Shown here piece after piece: positions 1-5,132 of a stretch of 5,132 nucleotides of DNA. The notes beneath the pieces were generated by a model. That model searched no databases. It saw only the letters and a program-made list of their open reading frames with translations, and was not told the origin of the DNA. Every line of letters starts with the position of its first letter. The stretch's first letter is position 1. This DNA is from an uncultured Pseudomonadota bacterium (GTDB lineage: Bacteria > Pseudomonadota > Gammaproteobacteria > Burkholderiales > SG8-39): the NCBI GenBank assembly GCA_903864555.1, contig CAIPGJ010000800.1:1-5132 (forward strand). Direction: 5' to 3'. The translations under genes were made by a program, and so were the position numbers.

Positions 1-392
1 AGGTCATTGAGCGCCTTGAGCGGCCTGGCGAAATCACTGCGTCCAAACACTGCCCACTTGTTGGTGGCCAGCTCGCCGACCCACTGGAACTGGTTCTCGC
101 GGTTTTCCAGGCGGGCCACCGAAAACAGGCAGGTGTCCTTGTCGGCCTGCGCCTGGCGGTAGGCGATGTCCCATTCCATGACACGGAAGCTGGCAGCGAC
201 ACCGGCGCGCTTCGCCATTTCGGTCACCATTTCCGTGGCGGCGCCGGCCGCCTTGCCGGAGGCGGCAAAGTTGAAGGGCGGATTGTCCTCGGTCAGGAAG
301 GTGATGGCTCCGGCCGGCACCGCCGCGAAGGCGAGGGCACTGGCGGTGCTCATGACGGCCAGCCTGTGCAGGAATTTCAAGACGCAAGACAT
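1..392 (-). CDS. Periplasmic solute-binding protein, family 3 (partial, C-terminus outside window)
   Basis: Partial gene: 130 codons are visible before the reading frame leaves the left edge. Residues 1-29 look like a Sec signal peptide: basic residues (K6, R10), a hydrophobic stretch and an AGA cleavage site, so the mature protein would begin at I30. The mature start ITFLTEDNPPFNF, followed by a G-xxxG-xxx-EM-xxx-MAKRAG helix and then MEWDIAYRQAQ, is the usual N-terminal lobe of SBP_bac_3 proteins (polar amino acid type binding proteins). These deliver a small ligand to an ABC importer or, in stand-alone versions, have unknown ligands; the ligand cannot be told here. The start at 392 is fixed by a strong GGGAGG Shine-Dalgarno five bases upstream. 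The family normally has about 240-280 residues, so roughly half is missing. It is transcribed divergently from ettA, and no permease or ATPase gene is visible. Family assignment is firm; the function is general only. Confidence 0.9.
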   Translation of the reverse strand, partial: MSCVLKFLHRLAVMSTASALAFAAVPAGAITFLTEDNPPFNFAASGKAAGAATEMVTEMAKRAGVAASFRVMEWDIAYRQAQADKDTCLFSVARLENRENQFQWVGELATNKWAVFGRSDFARPLKALND

Positions 393-397
393 TTTTT

Positions 398-403
398 CCT
401 CCC
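398..403 (-). promoter_or_regulatory. Ribosome binding site of the solute-binding protein gene
   Basis: On the minus strand GGGAGG is followed by five A residues and then the ATG at 392. This is close to the ideal anti-Shine-Dalgarno match and spacing, and it decides the start codon against the internal ATG at codon 14. Confidence 0.85.
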
Positions 404-446
404 GAGTGTCACGTAGGGCTCGCGAACGGCGCATCCAATCCGGTAT

Positions 447-474
447 TTGAGCATGGCCGCTGCCGGGTGCTCAA
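447..474. repeat. Inverted repeat TTGAGCA-N14-TGCTCAA in the divergent intergenic region
   Basis: The 393-612 gap between the divergent solute-binding protein gene and ettA holds a perfect 7-bp inverted repeat with a 14-bp spacer (arms 447-453 and 468-474). Two-fold symmetry and its position 55-82 bases upstream of the minus-strand start suit an operator or a 5' leader hairpin. On the minus strand the arms also supply a poor promoter-like pair, TTGAGC (469-474) and TCAAAT (445-450) with an 18-base spacer; both hexamers match consensus at only four of six positions. On the plus strand GATAAT at 518-523 resembles a -10 box for ettA but has no good -35 partner. The rest of the gap shows nothing recognisable. 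The repeat is seen directly; any regulatory role is inference. Confidence 0.45.
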
Positions 475-612
475 GCTGCGTGAATCCGACGGGGCTGCGT
501 CCAAGCAAGTCCGGGCGGATAATGAGAAGATCGGCAGGTGCGGCCTCAAATCCGGCCCTGGTCACCGCGTCTCCAACCCTACCCCACATTCACATAACGG
601 ACAGCAGCTAGC

Positions 613-2277
<1,665 letters not shown>

Positions 2278-2300
2278 TCGATTCCGAAGTCGGGGGAACT

Positions 2301-2323
2301 ACAAGGGGCGAGTAGCCCCTTGT
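2301..2323 (+). terminator. Intrinsic terminator of ettA
   Basis: A perfect 9-bp stem, ACAAGGGGC paired with GCCCCTTGT around the loop GAGTA, begins 24 bases after the ettA stop. It is followed by TCGTTT, a short and interrupted T tract, so it may be less efficient than a textbook terminator. Because the stem is symmetric it may also weakly stop leftward transcription from the gene remnant, though no T tract is present in that direction. Confidence 0.75.
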
Positions 2324-2364
2324 TCGTTTGCGGCATAAACGCAAGCACCTGCGCTGCCAGTTGG

Positions 2365-2816
2365 CTATAACACGCTCGCCGATACCCAGCAGTTTCGGCC
2401 AGCCGACTTGGCCTGGTACATCGTGTCATAGGCCAGCTTGATGAGGGGCGGCAGTTCGGTGGCGTTGCGGGGGAAGCAGGCGATGCCTATGCTGATGCTG
2501 ACCTTGAGCGGTTTTGCGCAAGGTGAGTAGGCCCACGCCGAGGAAGAGCAGGGTGTCGGCCAGCACAAACCAGCGTGCGCCAGAGGACACATCCAGGTCC
2601 AGGGTCAGCCAGAAGGCCGACCTGGAGTAGCCGAAATTCGACTCGGCGCTGCGGAAGCCGCCAGAGCCGTGCGGGTCGGCAACGGCCTCGATGTCCAGGG
2701 CGCCGCCGCGGCCCTCCAGTGTGTGCAAGCGGTTGGCCCCCACACTGATGCCTTGCTGCTGTCAGGCTGTTGAGGGCCGCAAGCAGGGCCCAGCAGGCGA
2801 GGCGTACGTGGCACAT
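2365..2816 (-). pseudogene. Remnant of a 7TMR-DISM-type membrane diguanylate cyclase (internally deleted, frameshifted)
   Basis: Three pieces in three frames make up this relic. (1) From ATG 2816, MCHVRLACWALLAALNSLTAA resembles a signal peptide. (2) From about 2752 to 2516, a frame carrying DIEAVADPHGSGGFRSAESN and then FGYSRSAFW (2609-2635) resembles the start of a 7TMR-DISM extracellular type 2 domain. It passes straight into one membrane-like segment, LADTLLFLGVGLLTL. (3) From 2514 to the TAG at 2365-2367, VSISIGIACFPRN and YQAKSAGRN are the C-terminal end of a GGDEF domain. Missing are most of the sensor, the seven-helix region, the DxLTGLxNR motif and the GGDEF active site, so it cannot make cyclic di-GMP. 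Intact relatives have about 600 residues; about 149 codons remain here. It lies between the terminators of ettA and the FKBP gene, with no clear promoter or ribosome binding site. The rest of 2278-3030 holds only those terminators. The DISM assignment is moderate, the GGDEF tail firm. Confidence 0.8.
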
Positions 2817-2953
2817 CGAGGAGAAGAGCACGGAAGAATAGGGCATGAGCCGCGTGGCGGCTGTCATGGATGGCGACGGGGACAAGGACGGAGAGGGAGG
2901 CAAGGCCTGTGGAAGGCCACCAGACCGTCATTTAACCCCCCCCGTCTCTGGGG

Positions 2954-2990
2954 AAAAACAGGCATCGCACCGTTGGCGCGAGGCCTGTTT
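2954..2990 (-). terminator. Intrinsic terminator of the transporter-cyclase-FKBP unit
   Basis: On the minus strand AAACAGGC pairs perfectly with GCCTGTTT (2983-2990 and 2956-2963). After one mismatch the stem continues with TCGC/GCGA (2978-2981 and 2965-2968), and a run of five T residues follows the hairpin. It begins 40 bases downstream of the FKBP stop codon, so it ends leftward transcription of that gene and presumably of the whole cluster. Its T tract is correctly oriented only for the minus strand. Confidence 0.85.
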
Positions 2991-3030
2991 CAGGATGTTG
3001 TCATGACACGCCGCTGTCAGGATCAGGCTC

Positions 3031-3366
3031 TCAGATGGCCAGCAATTCCACCTCGAATACCAGGGTGGCATTGGGCGGAATGGCGCCACCTGCGCCGCGC
3101 GCGCCGTAGCCCAGCTCGGGCGGAATGGTCAGCTTGCGTGAGCCGCCCACCTTCATGCCGGCGACGCCCTCGTCCCAGCCGCGGATGACGTGACCGGCAC
3201 CCAGCATGAAGCTGAAGGGGTCGTCGCGGTCCTTGCTGGAATCGAATTTGGTGCCGTTGGTGAGCCAGCCGGTGTAATGCACGGTGACGTGCTGGCCGCT
3301 GGCGGCCTCGGCGCCGCTGCCGACGGTGAGTTCCTCATAGACGAGTCCGGATGGGGTGGTAATCAT
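3031..3366 (-). CDS. FKBP-type peptidyl-prolyl cis-trans isomerase (single domain)
   Basis: This 111-residue protein is a minimal FKBP domain, which catalyses cis-trans isomerisation of Xaa-Pro bonds and helps protein folding. The residues that line the FKBP12 pocket are all present: Y31 (VHYTGWL), F41 and D42 (KFDSS), V60, I61 and W64 ([10 protein letters not shown]), Y87 (LGYGARG) and F104 (LVFEVEL). There is no signal peptide, no dimerisation domain and no SlyD-type IF insertion or His-rich tail, so it should be a cytoplasmic monomer. The frame stays open to an ATG at 3420, which would add 18 residues and overlap the cyclase stop. I prefer 3366 because AAGGAA lies four bases upstream and the sequence [13 protein letters not shown] is the usual family start. 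It lies 40 bases after the cyclase gene on the same strand, so it is probably cotranscribed. A functional link to the cyclase is not shown. Confidence 0.96.
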   Translation of the reverse strand: MITTPSGLVYEELTVGSGAEAASGQHVTVHYTGWLTNGTKFDSSKDRDDPFSFMLGAGHVIRGWDEGVAGMKVGGSRKLTIPPELGYGARGAGGAIPPNATLVFEVELLAI

Positions 3367-3370
3367 GCTG

Positions 3371-3376
3371 TTCCTT
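3371..3376 (-). promoter_or_regulatory. Ribosome binding site supporting the FKBP start at 3366
   Basis: AAGGAA on the minus strand, four bases before the ATG at 3366, is the best Shine-Dalgarno in this stretch. The two upstream in-frame ATGs (3402 and 3420) lack a comparable site, so this decides the start. Confidence 0.75.
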
Positions 3377-3406
3377 TCGGGTTGGGTTGATTCGGGTTCC
3401 ATTTGC

Positions 3407-4873
3407 TCAGGCGGCCGCATGCATGCGGTTGCGGCCCTGCTCCTTGGCCTGGTAAAGCGCGGCCTCGGCGCGCGACATCATCTGATCGGCGGTGTCGCCA
3501 TTGCGGTACATGGTGGTGCCGACGCTGACAGTCACCGCCGCCTTCTCCTTGCCCAGGTTGAGTTCGGACTTTTCGATGGCGGCGCGGAGTTTTTCGGCAA
3601 GCATGCCGGAGCGTTCCGGGCTCACATTCTTGAGCAGCACCAGGAACTCATCGCCGCCCCAGCGCGCCACGATGTCGGAGTTGCGCAGCGAACGGCGTAT
3701 CACTTTGGCCACATGGCGGACCAGGCGATCCCCGGCAATGTGCCCGTGACGATCATTGACGGCCTTGAAGTGGTCGATGTCCATGAGCAGGGTACACAGC
3801 GGCGCGCCGGTGCGGTGGGTCTCGATCAGCGCCTGCTGCATCAGCAAGTCCAAGGTCTGCCGGTTGGCCAGGCCGGTGAGTTTGTCGGCGGTGGCGAGCA
3901 CTTCCAGCCTGGACTGGTAGCGGTTGATGGTCCAGCTGGTGGCCAGCAGCACGATGGCGGTGATCCCCAGGGACAGCAGCACGTTGATGTACAGGCTGTT
4001 GCGGATGCTGGCCAGGGCGTTCTCGGTATCGCCTTCGACGAACAGGAACCAGTTCAACTCAGGTATCAGCCGCACGCTGAGCAGTTGCTCGGTACCGTGC
4101 CGGTCGATGTACTGGTAGGAACCCGAGCCCTTGCCGAGGATGCTGTCGGCGACGGCGCCCAGTCCCGGCACCGCCTGGATGTTGTCCGCCTGTATGCCCG
4201 GATGCTCCCCTACCAGCGCCACCACGCCCCTGCGGTCGACGAAATAGATGCGACGGTCGAATCGTTGCTGGTAATTGTTGATGAGGGTGCGTGCCGCCTC
4301 GAGCTTGATGCCCACGCCGATGGCGCCGAGGAACTTGCGGCCGAAGTCGAGCACCCGGTAGTTGATGAAGATCGTCATCGCGTCCTTGTTGGCAAGGTCC
4401 GGATCGACATTGATCTCGTAGTCCGAGGTCATGGTGCGAACACGCTCGTACCAGGCATCACGCGGATCGTTCACGCGGATTTCCTTGAGCACCCCTTCGG
4501 CCTGGTAATAGGTGCGGGTGCGCTCGGAGACGAAGAAGCTGGTGAAGGCGCCGAAGCGGTCGCGCACCTCGCGCAGGTAGCGGGTCATGCGCGGCGTGTC
4601 GGTCTCGCCGGCCAGCACCCAGTCGCGCACGAAGGTGTCACCGGCCATCATGGAGGAGACCAGCACCGGCCGGATCAGGTCTTTCTGGATCTCCGAATAC
4701 AGGTTGTCGGCGGTCAGCGGCAGTTCGCTGGCCACCATGGTCTGGCGGATGGCGGCGCTGGATATCTTGTAGTTGATCCAGGCGGCGGAGAAGAATCCCA
4801 GGCACAGCAGCACCGACAGTGTGGCAATCAGCTGCTGCTTGTCACCCAGGCGGGCAAAGCCCCCACTTTTCAC
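3407..4873 (-). CDS. Membrane diguanylate cyclase with periplasmic dCache sensor and GGDEF domain
   Basis: This 488-residue protein should make cyclic di-GMP from two GTP in response to a periplasmic signal. The order is membrane helix 1 (about 15-34), a double-Cache-like periplasmic domain (about 40-288, with DAWYERV at 139-145 and a core strand [11 protein letters not shown] at 181-191), membrane helix 2 (about 294-316), a short linker and a GGDEF domain (about 325-485). Catalytic features are intact: D330-[14 protein letters not shown] (365-370) with metal-binding D365, NDRHGH (373-378), GGDEF (406-410) and YQAKEQGRN (474-482). R397-NS-D400, five residues before GGDEF, is the inhibitory site for product feedback. 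There is no HAMP, PAS or EAL domain. The start is GTG at 4873, inside the stop of the upstream transporter gene (overlap GTGA), which suggests translational coupling; only a weak GGGGA precedes it. The ligand of the Cache domain is unknown, though amino or organic acids are common for this fold. Confidence 0.96.
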   Translation of the reverse strand: MKSGGFARLGDKQQLIATLSVLLCLGFFSAAWINYKISSAAIRQTMVASELPLTADNLYSEIQKDLIRPVLVSSMMAGDTFVRDWVLAGETDTPRMTRYLREVRDRFGAFTSFFVSERTRTYYQAEGVLKEIRVNDPRDAWYERVRTMTSDYEINVDPDLANKDAMTIFINYRVLDFGRKFLGAIGVGIKLEAARTLINNYQQRFDRRIYFVDRRGVVALVGEHPGIQADNIQAVPGLGAVADSILGKGSGSYQYIDRHGTEQLLSVRLIPELNWFLFVEGDTENALASIRNSLYINVLLSLGITAIVLLATSWTINRYQSRLEVLATADKLTGLANRQTLDLLMQQALIETHRTGAPLCTLLMDIDHFKAVNDRHGHIAGDRLVRHVAKVIRRSLRNSDIVARWGGDEFLVLLKNVSPERSGMLAEKLRAAIEKSELNLGKEKAAVTVSVGTTMYRNGDTADQMMSRAEAALYQAKEQGRNRMHAAA

Positions 4874-5132
4874 AGCAGTCCCCGGCTGGACAGCTCGTCC
4901 TTGAGGTAGGCATAGAAGATGGGCGCGGCGATCACCCCGGGCAGCCCGAAGGCCGCCTCCATCACCAGCATGGCCAGCAGCAGCTCCCAGGCGCTGGCGC
5001 GAATCTGGCTGCCGACGATGCGCGCGTTCACGAAGTACTCCAGCTTGTGGATGGCCACCAGGAACACCAGCGAAGCGATGGCGGCGTACAGCGAGAAGCT
5101 CAGGCTCACCACCACGATGACCGTGTTGGAGA
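4870..5132 (-). CDS. AI-2E/PerM-family transporter (partial, C-terminal 86 residues)
   Basis: The frame is open from the right edge to a TGA at 4870-4872; the N-terminal three quarters lie outside the window, so the apparent GTG at 5115 is internal. Two hydrophobic blocks are visible, around VIVVVSLSFSLYAAIASLVF and LLLAMLVMEAAFGLPGVIAA, separated by HKLEYFVNARIVGSQIRASA. The E-x-x-x-x-x-R-I-V-G motif and the G-LPG-VIAAPI ending are typical of the C-terminus of AI-2E-family (formerly UPF0118/DUF20) membrane proteins, which usually have about 350 residues. Family members include TqsA, linked to autoinducer-2 export, and several sodium/proton antiporters, so the name does not define the substrate. 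The tail ends in the cytoplasm-type sequence [12 protein letters not shown]. Its stop codon overlaps the cyclase start, placing it as an upstream gene of the same transcript. Confidence 0.88.
   Translation of the reverse strand, partial: SNTVIVVVSLSFSLYAAIASLVFLVAIHKLEYFVNARIVGSQIRASAWELLLAMLVMEAAFGLPGVIAAPIFYAYLKDELSSRGLL

Noticed and set aside
34..387. Minus-strand 117-codon frame at the left edge
   Set aside because: It overlaps, in another frame, the solute-binding protein gene, which has a signal peptide, family motifs and a strong ribosome binding site. The Arg/Gly/His-rich product is typical of a shadow frame.
2691..3188. Plus-strand 165-codon frame across the remnant and the FKBP terminator
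   Set aside because: It runs antisense through the diguanylate cyclase relic, the terminator hairpin and the FKBP coding sequence. Its product is low-complexity with no recognisable motif.
3367..3420. 18-residue N-terminal extension of the FKBP protein, overlapping the cyclase stop
   Set aside because: The upstream ATGs at 3402 and 3420 have no convincing ribosome binding site, the extension is a Pro/Glu/Gln-rich stretch unlike the family, and the ATG at 3366 has AAGGAA in place.
3415..3428. 14-bp palindrome CCGCATGCATGCGG at the end of the cyclase gene
   Set aside because: It encodes the last residues of the cyclase (RMHAA region) and has no T tract, so it is not a terminator. A self-complementary run of this size is plausible by chance in high-GC coding DNA.
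3356..4909. A 517-codon open frame on the plus strand, antisense to the cyclase gene and longer than it
   Set aside because: It lies across a gene with a full set of GGDEF and Cache motifs, and its product is low-complexity, rich in G, A, H, V and Q, with no recognisable domain. Long antisense frames are expected opposite high-GC genes with strong third-position bias.

Overview
The window is high-GC DNA (visibly above 60%) packed with ordinary bacterial chromosomal genes. The protein sequences (EttA, a dCache diguanylate cyclase, a small FKBP, an AI-2E-family membrane protein, a family 3 solute-binding protein) suggest a Gram-negative proteobacterium. A betaproteobacterium, perhaps near the Rhodocyclales, fits best, but that placement is an impression from sequence style and not a search result.

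Layout, left to right. The minus strand at 1-392 holds the N-terminal 130 residues of a secreted solute-binding protein that runs off the left edge. A 220-bp divergent intergenic region (393-612) follows, carrying a perfect TTGAGCA/TGCTCAA inverted repeat. ettA, complete on the plus strand at 613-2277, ends with an intrinsic terminator at 2301-2323. Between ettA and the next intact gene lies a minus-strand gene remnant (about 2365-2816). It is the residue of a 7TMR-DISM-type membrane diguanylate cyclase that has lost most of its sensor, most of its membrane region and the catalytic part of its GGDEF domain, and is now split over three frames.

The right half is a minus-strand cluster that reads AI-2E-family transporter (3' part, 4870-5132), dCache-GGDEF diguanylate cyclase (3407-4873) and FKBP-type peptidyl-prolyl isomerase (3031-3366). 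The first two overlap by four bases (GTGA), the third follows after 40 bases, and a strong intrinsic terminator (2954-2990) closes the unit. These three genes look like one operon. The cyclase appears fully functional: GGDEF active site, RxxD inhibitory site and two membrane segments around a periplasmic sensor domain are all present.

No RNA gene, CRISPR array, insertion sequence or phage gene was seen. I found no convincing new biological system. The points most worth checking are the collapsed second diguanylate cyclase beside an intact, differently built one, and the translationally coupled transporter-cyclase pair.
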